From Mycobacterium kubicae (lineage in GTDB: Bacteria; Actinomycetota; Actinomycetes; Mycobacteriales; Mycobacteriaceae): DNA of 64,000 nt. The notes under the pieces were generated by a model. The model was not told the DNA's origin, made no database searches, and saw nothing but the letters and a program-made list of their open reading frames with translations. The position numbers and the translations under genes are program-made. This document shows positions 8,934 to 16,901 of the stretch, piece by piece (positions within the stretch are counted from its first letter, which is position 1; the number at the start of each line of letters is the position of its first letter). The stretch spans positions 682,001-746,000 of the forward strand of contig NZ_CP065047.1 in assembly GCF_015689175.1 (NCBI RefSeq), given 5' to 3'.

Positions 8934-9241
8934 GTGAAACTAACTCTGCAAATCGTCGCGCCTGCTCTTGCCGCTCTCGCTGCGGGCGCCGTCCTGGCCG
9001 CGCCCGCCGCATCAGCGGATCCCAACGGTTTCCTCGACGAACTGCGCACCAACAACGCCCAACCGCCCAATATGACTCCTGGCCAGGTCATCAATGCCGG
9101 ATACCAGACATGCGGCGACATCCGGGCGGCACCTCCATCCTCGACGAGATGAGCAAGGTCGAGCAGCGGTACCACTTCAGCCAGGGTACGTTGTTCGTCA
9201 GTGCCGCGACGACGAATCTGTGCCCGGACGCTCCCCACTGA
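8934..9241 (+). pseudogene. DUF732-like secreted protein with one-base frameshift
   Basis: Start GTG 8934 after AAAGGA; signal peptide VKLTLQIVAPALAALAAG then AAPAASADPNGF. The first frame reads to GYQTCGDIR (codon ending 9125) and then hits a stop at 9150-9152. Shifting by one base at 9125 restores GGTSILDEMSKVEQRYH, then FVSAATTNLCPDAPH to TGA 9239-9241. The two cysteines typical of the family (TCGD and NLCPD) fall on either side of the shift, so both parts clearly belong to one gene. The span is 308 bases, one short of a whole number of codons, and the site is a G run (CCGGGCGG). It is either a real decayed gene or a single-base sequencing error. Confidence 0.7.
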
Positions 9242-9247
9242 GCCCGG

Positions 9248-10327
9248 TCAGGGGTTGCGGACGCAGTCGTAGGTGAGGTTGATGTCGGGGCCCAGGTCGA
9301 CGACTTCGAACTGGTCGACCCCGATGTTGCTGAACGAGCCCGCACTGATGCCCAGGTTCGACCACTTGGCGGTGCTGGTGCGGTCGTCGGCGAAGGTCAG
9401 TGGAATCTCACCGCCGTCGGCAAGGAGCATGCCGTAGGTCTTGAGCGCTTTGATGATCACTTTCTCTGACGCGGAGAATTTGGACTCGTCGAAGTCGGCC
9501 TTCAGCCGGAACCGCGCCCCGTACGGCGGCGCATTCGGGTCGGTGCTCTGCGGGCCCCCGGCGTGTGTCGCCGGACGCACGTAGACGCCCTCCTTCATGT
9601 GGCTGTTGGGCAGGATGAAGCGCAGCGGGTGGTTCACCGCACCGGCCGCAACCTCGTCCGCGGTCGGCAGCATCGCAGCGATCGGGAACCCGGCGGCGTC
9701 GGCGCTGGTGCACTGATCGCCGCGCAGCGTCGCCGGATACTGCTTTTCCAGGTCCCACACGAAAAAGCCCACGGCGGCAATAGAATCGCCCTTCTTCGTG
9801 CCCTGATAGATCTCGTAGAGCTTGTGCTCGTCGCGCTCGACGACGAGCAGGTGGCAGTCGCCCTGGCCCTCGGTGTTGCCGGACGGGTCGCAGGTCAGAT
9901 CTGACGACCCCTCGATGTAGGCGTTGGCCGGCACCGGCATGCGGGCCGGCACCCGGTCACAGTCCGGGCCGCCGAAGCAGTATTCCTCGGCGCCGACGAC
10001 TTGCATGCGCGGTGTGTGGCTGTCGGCGTAGAAGACCGGAATCGAAAAGTCGATCTGGAAGGTGTTGTTGTTGCCCCAGCCGCCCAGGTTGCCGAGTTCC
10101 TGGGTAATCGCGCTGCTGCGTTGGGCTACCGGCGATCCGCTGACGTTGCCGCTGAAGGGCTCGGTGACTTCGAACAACGCCCCGGGCGCCGCACCGGTCG
10201 GGCCGGCGCTCGGTTTTGCGCTGGTGGTTGAGCCCTGCTTGCTGGTGGCGCCGCTGTGACAGCTGGTGCACACCATCGCCGCGGCGCAGAGCGCGACGAA
10301 AACTTTGCTGATACCGCTGCTTGGCAT
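9248..10327 (-). CDS. Secreted lipoprotein of unknown function
   Basis: 359 residues from ATG 10327. The N-terminus MPSSGISKVFVALCAAAMV is a signal peptide ending in the lipobox CTSC, so lipidation at that Cys and anchoring to the membrane are expected. A Ser/Thr/Ala linker follows. The mature domain contains several cysteines in pairs (EEYCFGGPDCDRVP, DLTCDPSG, GDCHLLVVE) and ends INLTYDCVRNP; it has the look of an extracellular beta-rich binding protein. It converges on the DUF732 gene. No close family comes to mind and no substrate can be inferred. Confidence 0.75.
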   Translation of the reverse strand: MPSSGISKVFVALCAAAMVCTSCHSGATSKQGSTTSAKPSAGPTGAAPGALFEVTEPFSGNVSGSPVAQRSSAITQELGNLGGWGNNNTFQIDFSIPVFYADSHTPRMQVVGAEEYCFGGPDCDRVPARMPVPANAYIEGSSDLTCDPSGNTEGQGDCHLLVVERDEHKLYEIYQGTKKGDSIAAVGFFVWDLEKQYPATLRGDQCTSADAAGFPIAAMLPTADEVAAGAVNHPLRFILPNSHMKEGVYVRPATHAGGPQSTDPNAPPYGARFRLKADFDESKFSASEKVIIKALKTYGMLLADGGEIPLTFADDRTSTAKWSNLGISAGSFSNIGVDQFEVVDLGPDINLTYDCVRNP

Positions 10328-10389
10328 GCGCGCAGATTAGCTGGCATGCCCGCTTCGCTACGTGAATTGGGCGGATTCATATTTTGCGG

Positions 10390-11277
10390 CTACGCCGGCC
10401 CCATCGACACCAACGTGAACGTTCGGACCCGTCCCGGGGTCGAGGCGCGACACATGGACAGCAGCGGATCGGACATCTGCTCGGCGAGGACGACTTCGGT
10501 GTGCTGCTGCGGGCCGGCGAGTATCACCCGAATGGTGTGGTCGTCGTGACGGACGTCGAGCGGCGACAGGGCCGCGATGTGGTCCTCGCCGGTGGCCTTG
10601 CGAACGAAATACTGCGCGGCTTGAACCGCGTGGGGAAGCGAGGTGCGGCCCCGCAGGAACTCGTTGTGCAACCGCCCGTCCAGGTAGAGCCGCACCAACT
10701 CGGCCGAGTCGGCGGTGTCGACCCGTCCATAACACAACCCTTCGGGCAGGATGAGCATCGTGGCTGCGAATCGGTCGCCACCCAAATGCGAACATTCCCA
10801 AGTCAATTCGGGATACTGCTGGGCAATCGCCTTGGTGGCGCTGCGGCCCCGCACGGCGCAGCACTGATCGTGCTTGCCGTGGGCGCAGACCACGACGAGC
10901 GGCCCGTCGTAGGGTTGGCCGTCGGATCCGTCCAGCGCGACTTCCAGGAGGTCGGTGGGGGCGGCTACCTCACCGGCGAACATCGCCTCGGTGCCTTCCC
11001 GCGCGTCGGCGATGAACCAGCGCCACCGCGGCACGGCGGGGCGCCGGCCGGGGCGGCGGATGGCGGCGATCCGAAAGCCGGCCGCTTCCACCCGACGGCA
11101 GATCGCGCGGCCGAGTCCGGGTTCGATCACCGCGGGGGATTGCAGGAACGCCGAAGGTCCCCAGCCGCCGGACAATTCGACGAGCATCCACCGGGCGCCC
11201 GCCGACGCCGTGCCGTACATCGGATCGTTGCGCGCCAAAGATTGGTCACTGCAGGGGATGCGCTTGCCCGCCGTCAT
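10390..11277 (-). CDS. Suc/Fer-like (sucrase/ferredoxin-like) thioredoxin-fold protein
   Basis: 295 residues from ATG 11277, whose first base pairs overlap the TGA of the cupin gene (ATGA). Longer upstream reading is inside the cupin gene. The C-terminal part has VVVCAHGKHDQCCAVRGRSA and WECSHLGGDRFAATM, the Cys/His pattern of the Suc_Fer-like family, a thioredoxin-like fold related to [2Fe-2S] ferredoxins (as in Apd1). IPCSDQSLARNDPMYGTA at the N-terminus is also typical. The likely role is electron transfer or metal/redox handling. Its tight coupling to an Fe(II) oxygenase-type gene suggests it serves that enzyme; this is inference. Confidence 0.8.
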   Translation of the reverse strand: MTAGKRIPCSDQSLARNDPMYGTASAGARWMLVELSGGWGPSAFLQSPAVIEPGLGRAICRRVEAAGFRIAAIRRPGRRPAVPRWRWFIADAREGTEAMFAGEVAAPTDLLEVALDGSDGQPYDGPLVVVCAHGKHDQCCAVRGRSATKAIAQQYPELTWECSHLGGDRFAATMLILPEGLCYGRVDTADSAELVRLYLDGRLHNEFLRGRTSLPHAVQAAQYFVRKATGEDHIAALSPLDVRHDDHTIRVILAGPQQHTEVVLAEQMSDPLLSMCRASTPGRVRTFTLVSMGPA

Positions 11278-12506
11278 CGAAGCTCGGTCGGATCGCCGTG
11301 GCGCACCGGGACGATGACGGCTTCCCGCAGCAGCCGCCGGATCAACACCGTCGCGTCGGCGCGGTCCAGGCCGGGCAGCGAATCGGCGTCGGCGACCACG
11401 CCGCGATGCAGCGCATTGACTGCGGCCGCGCACAGCACCGGGAAGGTGATGGTGCGGTCGGGCAGGCGCAAGACGAGCTTGCCGTCCAGCTCGTCAAGCG
11501 TTGCGATCAGCCCGTGGCGCCACGTCACTTTCGTGGCGGCGGCCTGTTCGGAGGCCGCGAACGCGGCCAGCGGGCGCACCGATACGGGCCGGGTCCGGTC
11601 GGCGTGCCGGCGCGACAACCGGCCGGCCGCGGTGTCACCGACTTCCGCGGCGCGGTAGCGCAGGGTGTCGACCACCTCGGCGGCGATCTTGGTGGTCAGC
11701 GATGCCATCTCGTCATGGTCGGCGGGGTCGATGCCCATCGGCAATGACTTCCGGAACTCCGGCATGGTGGCCAGTACATCAGCGATGGTCCGGACGACGT
11801 CCACAGCGGTCAGGGCGGACACGCCGACGGTGAGGTGGATCGAGATGTTCTCCAGCGCCTCGGCGGCGTGCACCCAACCGCGCGGCAGGTACAGCGCGTC
11901 GCCGGGGGACAAGACGGTGTCGACCACGGGCTGCTGGTCGCGGACGCGCCGGGAGATCGCGTCGCGGTGATCGGTCCACGGCTGGGACGGCAGCGGGTCG
12001 ACGTGCACCGGTTCGTGCACAATCCAGCGTTTGGTGCCGGCCACCTGCAACACGAACACGTCGTGGACGTCGTAGTGCGGATCGAAGCCGCGGTTGTCGG
12101 GCGGGGTGATGTAGGCGTTGGCCTGGGTGGGATGGCCCAGATCGTCGACCATGGCCCGGACGAAGTCGATGAGCGGCGGCCACAGGCGATGCAAACCCTG
12201 CAAGACGATGGTCGCGCCGGCGGCGAACTGCCCGAGAACCTTGGCCGAATCCACCTGGTCAGGCATCTCGGCACCGAAACCCGCGGGGCCCAGGAAGCAG
12301 TCCTTCGCCAGCAATTCACCGTGCCGGGCCATGCGGATGAACGGCGCACGCACCCCTCGTTCGGCGATCAGCTCGTCGACCGCTGCGGGCGACAGCAAGT
12401 CGTCGAAGTCGCGCGGCAGATCATCGGCGCGGCTGAGCAGTGGCCTACGCCCCCAATACCGGGTCGCGAACGACCCGGTATCGGTGGCGATACAACGGCT
12501 CAGCAT
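11274..12506 (-). CDS. JmjC/RoxA-type cupin, probable Fe(II)/2-oxoglutarate protein hydroxylase
   Basis: 410 residues from ATG 12506, 10 bases after the stop of the repeat-peptide gene. The open frame extends upstream but there it is only the out-of-phase reading of that peptide's repeats. Iron ligands are visible as HYDVHD (HxD, about residue 205-210) and a distal His in PRGWVHAAE (about 270); GTKRWIVHEP offers the Lys expected to hold 2-oxoglutarate. The N-terminal FATRYWGRRPLLSR fits the FxxxYWxKxPL start of Cupin_4/RoxA-MINA-NO66 proteins, and the C-terminal 100 residues look like their winged-helix domain. Relatives hydroxylate ribosomal protein side chains; here the neighbouring peptide is the likely substrate. 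Confidence 0.8.
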   Translation of the reverse strand: MLSRCIATDTGSFATRYWGRRPLLSRADDLPRDFDDLLSPAAVDELIAERGVRAPFIRMARHGELLAKDCFLGPAGFGAEMPDQVDSAKVLGQFAAGATIVLQGLHRLWPPLIDFVRAMVDDLGHPTQANAYITPPDNRGFDPHYDVHDVFVLQVAGTKRWIVHEPVHVDPLPSQPWTDHRDAISRRVRDQQPVVDTVLSPGDALYLPRGWVHAAEALENISIHLTVGVSALTAVDVVRTIADVLATMPEFRKSLPMGIDPADHDEMASLTTKIAAEVVDTLRYRAAEVGDTAAGRLSRRHADRTRPVSVRPLAAFAASEQAAATKVTWRHGLIATLDELDGKLVLRLPDRTITFPVLCAAAVNALHRGVVADADSLPGLDRADATVLIRRLLREAVIVPVRHGDPTELR

Positions 12507-12516
12507 CGCAGCGAGG

Positions 12517-12765
12517 TCAGGCCGTCCCGTCGGCTCCGCCGTCGTGGCCCTCGGGGTTCGAGCCGCCGTCGGCGGTTCCCTCGCCGCCCGCGGTGCCGTC
12601 GGCTCCGCCGTCGTGGCCCTCGGGGTTCGAGCCGCCGTCGGCGGTTCCTTCACCGCCCGCGGTGCCGTCGGCTCCGCCGTCGTGGCCTTCAGGGTTGGAG
12701 CCGCCGTCGGCGGTTCCTTCGCCGCCTGCGCCGCTGGTGGTGATGTCGTCGTCATCGAGTGCCAT
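12517..12765 (-). CDS. Small repetitive peptide, candidate precursor of a modified (RiPP-like) peptide
   Basis: 82 residues from ATG 12765, preceded by AAGGAGAGG at ideal spacing. Layout: acidic leader-like start MALDDDDITTSGA, then three identical 23-residue repeats. Each repeat reads GGEGTADGG, SNPEGHDGG, ADGTA. Composition is Gly, Asp, Ala, Glu, Thr, one His and one Asn per repeat, with no Lys, Arg, Cys or aromatic residue. Such a chain will not fold as a globular enzyme; it is either a metal-binding peptide or a substrate. The stop is 10 bases before the cupin gene, and about 160 bases of non-coding DNA lie upstream, so this is the first gene of a three-gene unit. I do not know a characterised homologue. 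Confidence 0.75.
   Translation of the reverse strand: MALDDDDITTSGAGGEGTADGGSNPEGHDGGADGTAGGEGTADGGSNPEGHDGGADGTAGGEGTADGGSNPEGHDGGADGTA
12520..12726 (-). repeat. Three 69-bp in-frame tandem repeats in the peptide gene
   Basis: Three consecutive 69-base units encode the same 23 residues. Units one and two (in plus-strand order) are almost identical in DNA; the third differs at a few silent positions, for example CCTTCAGGG against CCCTCGGGG. Conservation of protein with silent DNA change indicates selection on the repeat peptide rather than very recent slippage alone. Confidence 0.85.
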
Positions 12766-12924
12766 GGTGAGCCTCTCCTTGTCGATTTGCCTTGCGTCGT
12801 CGGCAGGACGTCGGGCTGGTGGGTGACCTGCGTCGGCGGCACACGCTGGACAGCGCGCGCCATGACGTTTTCCCCGCCACATGTGCAGATCAAACCGGAC
12901 GGCAGCGGGCAGATTAGCGCGTCC

Positions 12925-14061
12925 TCACATCTTGCGCAGTCCGCGCAGGATCTTCATGAAGGGCAAGGCGGTGGACAGGCCGCGGCGGAGTTTGGGCTGG
13001 ATGGGGCTCGCGTTGAGCAGCACCGGGTACCGGACACCGTGATCGCGGTAGGCGGCGAGCTGATCGAGGATCTCGTCAGCCGTTCCGGTGAGCAGGCCTT
13101 GCCGCAGCAACGACAGCGGCGCCGCGGCGACGTAGGAGAGCACCGTCTCCTCGTCGAGTAACTGGGGCAGGATGTCCTGAAAGCCGGTGAAGCCTGCTCC
13201 CATCGGATGGCGCGCACCGTGGTTGGCCCACTCCGAGTCCGGCAGCAGAAGCGAATATGCCCGCACGGGAACGGAATCTAAGGCTTCGTCGACCTCGGCC
13301 GCGCTGCGCCCGGTGACGACGAATTGGGCGTTCGCCGCGATGATGGAGTGTGGGTCGCGATCGGCATCGTCGGCAGCGGTCCGCACCTGGTGCAACCCTG
13401 CTGCGTACCGTTCCGGGCTGAAGACCGACACCGGGAACCACGCATCGCCGTAGCGACCGGTCGCGCGCAGCATCCGCGGTCCATGCGAAGCGATCCAGAT
13501 CTGCGGCCAGGTGCCCTTCACCGGTGGCAGGCTGAAGATCGCGCTGCGCAGCGGGAAGTATTCCGAATCTCGGTTGACCAGTTGCCCTTTGGAGTTCCAC
13601 AGGGCGCGGATGGTGGCCAGCGCCTCTTCGAACCTTGCCACCGGCTTGGACCAGTCCACGCCGTACGGCTCGTTGCCTTCGCGCTCACCGGTCCCGATTC
13701 CGAGGACCGCCCGGCCACGGGTCATCTGGTGCAGCGTCGCCGCGGCCTGCGCCGTCACGGCGGGATTGCGGCGTGCGCTGTCGGTGACCCCGACGCCCAA
13801 GCGGGTCCGGCCGAATCGGTGCCGGCCTGCGAGCGACCCCAGCGTCGTCCACGGTTCGAGGAACGCGTCGGCATCGGGCACCAACCGGGCTATCCCGCTG
13901 TACTTCGGTGTCATCACGGCGCGGGGCAAAAAGCCGTTGAGGTGATCGGACAACCAGTATGAATCGGCGCCGGTCACCGCGGCCGTACGGTAACCCATTT
14001 CGGCCGCCAGCATCGGCGCGAACCGGCTGTGCAAAGGTGCTTCGACGACACCGAATTTCAC
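12925..14061 (-). CDS. LLM-class F420-dependent oxidoreductase
   Basis: 378 residues from ATG 14061. The TIM-barrel luciferase-like fold is indicated by MKFGVVEAPLHSRF, SYWLSDHLN near residue 40, LGVGVTDSARRNPAVTAQAAATLH, and RAVLGIGTGEREGNEPYG followed by RFEEALATIRALW. PQIWIASHGPRMLRATGRYGDAW completes the coenzyme-binding pattern. Mycobacterial members use F420 to reduce or oxidise lipids, alcohols or xenobiotics; the N-terminal style recalls phthiodiolone ketoreductase (Rv2951c) relatives. The substrate is not deducible. It lies upstream of the repeat-peptide cassette on the same strand, but the 160-base gap argues for separate transcription. Confidence 0.88.
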   Translation of the reverse strand: MKFGVVEAPLHSRFAPMLAAEMGYRTAAVTGADSYWLSDHLNGFLPRAVMTPKYSGIARLVPDADAFLEPWTTLGSLAGRHRFGRTRLGVGVTDSARRNPAVTAQAAATLHQMTRGRAVLGIGTGEREGNEPYGVDWSKPVARFEEALATIRALWNSKGQLVNRDSEYFPLRSAIFSLPPVKGTWPQIWIASHGPRMLRATGRYGDAWFPVSVFSPERYAAGLHQVRTAADDADRDPHSIIAANAQFVVTGRSAAEVDEALDSVPVRAYSLLLPDSEWANHGARHPMGAGFTGFQDILPQLLDEETVLSYVAAAPLSLLRQGLLTGTADEILDQLAAYRDHGVRYPVLLNASPIQPKLRRGLSTALPFMKILRGLRKM

Positions 14062-14219
14062 TGCATGCCCCCGGTTGATGTGGCCAGACGTACCAGCGGT
14101 TGGCCATTAACGCTAGGCAGGGCAACGCAAATCGGACTAGCCGTCGCGCGCGGCCGTGTGGCCACACCGTGCAAACTCGCCGACGAGGCCGTCAGAGCGC
14201 TGGCGCCAACGGGGACGTG

Positions 14220-14981
14220 CTACTCGTCGTCGAGATAAGCGTCGGCCCACGCGCCGATGATCCGTCCGGCGCGATGAGCCTGGCCGCGGGCGGTGAGCAG
14301 ATGATCGGAGCCTTCGAGCGACACGAAGCTGCGCGGATGACGAGCTAGGCGAAAGATCTCGCTCGCGTTTTCGATGCCGACCGTGTTGTCGGTGGGCGAG
14401 TGCAAGATCAGCAGCGGCAATTTCAAGTCGGTGATCTTGTCGGCCAGATCCGCCGCGCGGACGTCCTCGACGAACTCCCGCTTCAAAGTCAGCGTGCGCC
14501 CGCCGACCATCCACTCCGCGCTGCCCTCGGTCAAGCAACGGTCGACTACCGCGTCGTAGTGCTTTTCGACGTGGCCGACGTCGATGGGGGCGGCCACCGT
14601 GACGACCGACCGCACACCGGGGCACTGGCGGGCCGCGGCGAGCACGGCCGCACCGCCCCACGAGTGCCCGACCAAGATGTCGGCCGGGGTGCCGCGGTCG
14701 GCCATGAACTGGCATGCCTTGACGATGTCGTTGACCTTGACGGTGAACGACCCGTCACCCCAATCTCCTTCGGAACCACTGAGCCCCAGCGCGTCAAAGC
14801 GCAGCATGCCGATCCCGTCCGCGGCGAGTTGCTTGCAGATCCGCGCCGCGGCCGGCGAGTCCTTGCCCAGGGTGAACCCGTGCGCGAACACACCCCAACC
14901 GCGCGCGTCGGTTTCCGGCACGTCGATGACACCGGCCAGGTTCGGGCCCGTTGAACTTTGGAAGGTGACTCGTTCGACCAC
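14220..14981 (-). CDS. Alpha/beta hydrolase
   Basis: 253 residues from GTG 14981 (VVERVTFQSSTGPNL). Serine hydrolase marks: oxyanion region GVFAHGFTLGKDS (about residue 30), nucleophile elbow VGHSWGGAAV (Ser about 100), acid LILHSPTDNTVG and catalytic His in LEGSDHLLTARG. It resembles the hydrolase half of the alpha/beta hydrolase-OsmC fusion family, here without the OsmC part. Cytosolic, substrate unknown. It is divergent from the VanY-like peptidase gene over 56 bases. The translation start is uncertain because no clear ribosome binding site is visible. Confidence 0.85.
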   Translation of the reverse strand: MVERVTFQSSTGPNLAGVIDVPETDARGWGVFAHGFTLGKDSPAAARICKQLAADGIGMLRFDALGLSGSEGDWGDGSFTVKVNDIVKACQFMADRGTPADILVGHSWGGAAVLAAARQCPGVRSVVTVAAPIDVGHVEKHYDAVVDRCLTEGSAEWMVGGRTLTLKREFVEDVRAADLADKITDLKLPLLILHSPTDNTVGIENASEIFRLARHPRSFVSLEGSDHLLTARGQAHRAGRIIGAWADAYLDDE

Positions 14982-15037
14982 GCAGGAGATGTACCACGCT
15001 GGTCTCCGATTCGCGAGATGACTTAGGGTGGCCCGAC

Positions 15038-15625
15038 GTGAAGACAGGGACAACGACGTGGGTCTCGCGGTTGGCGGGGGCGCTCGTCGCGGCCGCTGCG
15101 CTGTCGATGGGTCTAGCAGCGGCGCTTGCTCCGACCGATGCGCCGATCAGGCTCACCGACCACTCCATCCCCTTGGATCCGGCCTCCGACCCGGGCGACG
15201 GATCATTGCCCGACGGGCGCCCGCTGACCCCTTACGACGTCCAGAACCCGGCGATCGGGCGCCTTGATCCGGCGTTGCTGAGCGCCATTCAGAGCGCCGC
15301 CACCGCGGCACGCAACGACGGCATCACCATGACCATCACCTCGGGCTGGCGCTCGCCGGCATTTCAGCAGCAGCTGCTCGACGAGGCCGTGCAGACCTAC
15401 GGCAGCGTCGCCGCGGCGCGCCAATATGTGCAGACGCCCGCGGCGTCCAAACACGTCGTCGGTCAGGCGGTCGACGTCGGCGGTGCGGGCGCCGACCAGT
15501 GGCTGATGACCAACGGGCTGCGTTTCGGGCTGTGCCGGATCTACGCCAACGAAGTGTGGCACTTCGAGCTGGCCGCCGATGCGGCCGGGAACTGCCCGCC
15601 GCTGCTGCCCAACGCGGCCGGTTAG
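15038..15625 (+). CDS. Exported D-alanyl-D-alanine carboxypeptidase (M15B, VanY-like)
   Basis: 195 residues from GTG 15038. The N-terminus VKTGTTTWVSRLAGALVAAA is a signal peptide or signal anchor. The M15 zinc peptidase motifs are complete: SGWRSPAFQQQLLDEA, then SKHVVGQAVDVGG (zinc ligands His and Asp) and VWHFELAADA (catalytic/zinc WHFE). The enzyme would trim the terminal D-Ala of peptidoglycan stem peptides in the periplasm. Length matches compact family members. It converges on the cutinase gene, with 7 bases between stops. Confidence 0.88.
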   Translation: MKTGTTTWVSRLAGALVAAAALSMGLAAALAPTDAPIRLTDHSIPLDPASDPGDGSLPDGRPLTPYDVQNPAIGRLDPALLSAIQSAATAARNDGITMTITSGWRSPAFQQQLLDEAVQTYGSVAAARQYVQTPAASKHVVGQAVDVGGAGADQWLMTNGLRFGLCRIYANEVWHFELAADAAGNCPPLLPNAAG

Positions 15626-15632
15626 CCGGCGG

Positions 15633-16220
15633 TCAGAGCTTGCCGGCGACGAAGCTGGCCGCCTGATCCACCAATCCCGAGTCGATGTACGACGGCTGCA
15701 GATGCGACGGCCAATTCGTGCCGTTTCGACAAATGGGGTCACCCTGCGCGCACTGGTCGATCGTCTTACCGGCGAAGGCGGGCGGGATCGCCCGAGTGCC
15801 ATTGCCGAACAGGGCGACCGCTGCGATGTGCTGATCCACACCCGGCGGGAAACCGGTCCACAGCGCGCCGTCGACCACCTCGGCACCCAGCGAATAGCCG
15901 CCCACGACTTCGCGCGTGTTGGGGCAATTCTTCGCCATGGACTGGACATGCGCGTTCAAATCACCGGCGCCACTACCGATACTGATGTTGGCGGGATAGT
16001 TGACCCCGTAGACGCCAACCGACATGCGGGTCTTGCCGCGCAGCGAATTGACCAGCGCGTCGCCCACCGCACCGACGCCGGGTGGTTCTTCCCTGCCGCG
16101 GGCGAAGACGACTTCAGCGTCTGGGCATGCCGCCGACGCGACGGGGGCCACCGCCAACACCGCCGCCACTTGCGGGGCGAGAATCGCAAGAATGAGGACG
16201 CAACGCGCAACGAGCCTCAT
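15633..16220 (-). CDS. Secreted cutinase family esterase
   Basis: 195 residues from ATG 16220. A signal peptide (MRLVARCVLILAILAPQVAA to VAPVASAACPD) precedes the mature domain starting ACPDAEVVFARGREEPPGVG, the classic mycobacterial cutinase/Culp start. The nucleophile elbow is GGYSLGAEVVDG where most relatives have GYSQG; catalytic Asp is in CAQGDPICRNG and His in SHLQPSYIDSG. Cysteines (ACPD, NCPN, QCAQ, ICR) fit the two conserved disulfides. These enzymes hydrolyse esters, phospholipids or polysorbates outside the cell. Start and domain are clear; substrate is not. Confidence 0.92.
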   Translation of the reverse strand: MRLVARCVLILAILAPQVAAVLAVAPVASAACPDAEVVFARGREEPPGVGAVGDALVNSLRGKTRMSVGVYGVNYPANISIGSGAGDLNAHVQSMAKNCPNTREVVGGYSLGAEVVDGALWTGFPPGVDQHIAAVALFGNGTRAIPPAFAGKTIDQCAQGDPICRNGTNWPSHLQPSYIDSGLVDQAASFVAGKL

Positions 16221-16281
16221 GAGGCGATATTACTGATTTGCTGGCGGTGCGTCGGCCGAGAGCTTGACGCCCATATGGACT

Positions 16282-16854
16282 TCATTGATGCATGTGGACG
16301 CGCTCACCGTGTACGCCGAAGATGGCAATGGCCTCGACCGGGCCGTCCACGGTCCCGAACCAGTGCGGCTGCCACGTCGAGAACTCGACGGCCTCGCCCG
16401 GCTGGATCACGAAGTCCTTGTCGCCCAACAGAAGCCGCAGCTGCCCGGACAGGACGTACATCCACTCCTGCCCCTCGTGGACCCGCAGTTCGGCCGGTGG
16501 CTTGCGGCGACGGGCGCTCACCTTGATCTTGTAGGCGTGCAGCCCACTGGCCGGTCCCTGGCGCGTCAGGGGCCAGAAGGTGATGCCGTCGCGGGTGAAC
16601 GCATTCGACTGCACGCGGGGATCGGGTGATTCCGGCGCGCGCATCAGCTCGTCGGTGCTCACCGAGAGCGCCTCGGCCAGTCGCGGCAGGTGGTCGAGCG
16701 CCAGGCGTCGCTTACCCGACTCCAGCCGGGACAGCGTGGACACGTCGATCTTCGCTCGTGACGCGACGTCTTCCAGCGTCATGCCGCGCTCGGTGCGCAG
16801 TTCGCGCAAACGACGCCGCACGCGGGCGTCGACGGAGTCGGGCTTTGCCTCCAT
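16282..16854 (-). CDS. XRE-family transcriptional regulator with C-terminal cupin domain
   Basis: 190 residues from ATG 16854; an in-frame GTG lies 18 bases upstream. An N-terminal helix-turn-helix of the lambda-repressor type is seen in LRTERGMTLEDVASRAKI, VSTLSRLESGKRRLA. The C-terminal cupin has HEGQEWMYVLSGQLRLLLGD, DFVIQPGEAVEFSTWQPHWF, probably a small-ligand sensor. This architecture (SutR/PuuR type) controls nearby metabolic genes. It is divergent from the flavoprotein-methyltransferase pair with only 47 bases between starts, so regulation of those genes is likely. Confidence 0.88.
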   Translation of the reverse strand: MEAKPDSVDARVRRRLRELRTERGMTLEDVASRAKIDVSTLSRLESGKRRLALDHLPRLAEALSVSTDELMRAPESPDPRVQSNAFTRDGITFWPLTRQGPASGLHAYKIKVSARRRKPPAELRVHEGQEWMYVLSGQLRLLLGDKDFVIQPGEAVEFSTWQPHWFGTVDGPVEAIAIFGVHGERVHMHQ

Positions 16855-16901
16855 AGCAAAATAGCTTGGCACTTTCGCCGCGGGCGGGCAACCTCGCTGT
16901 C

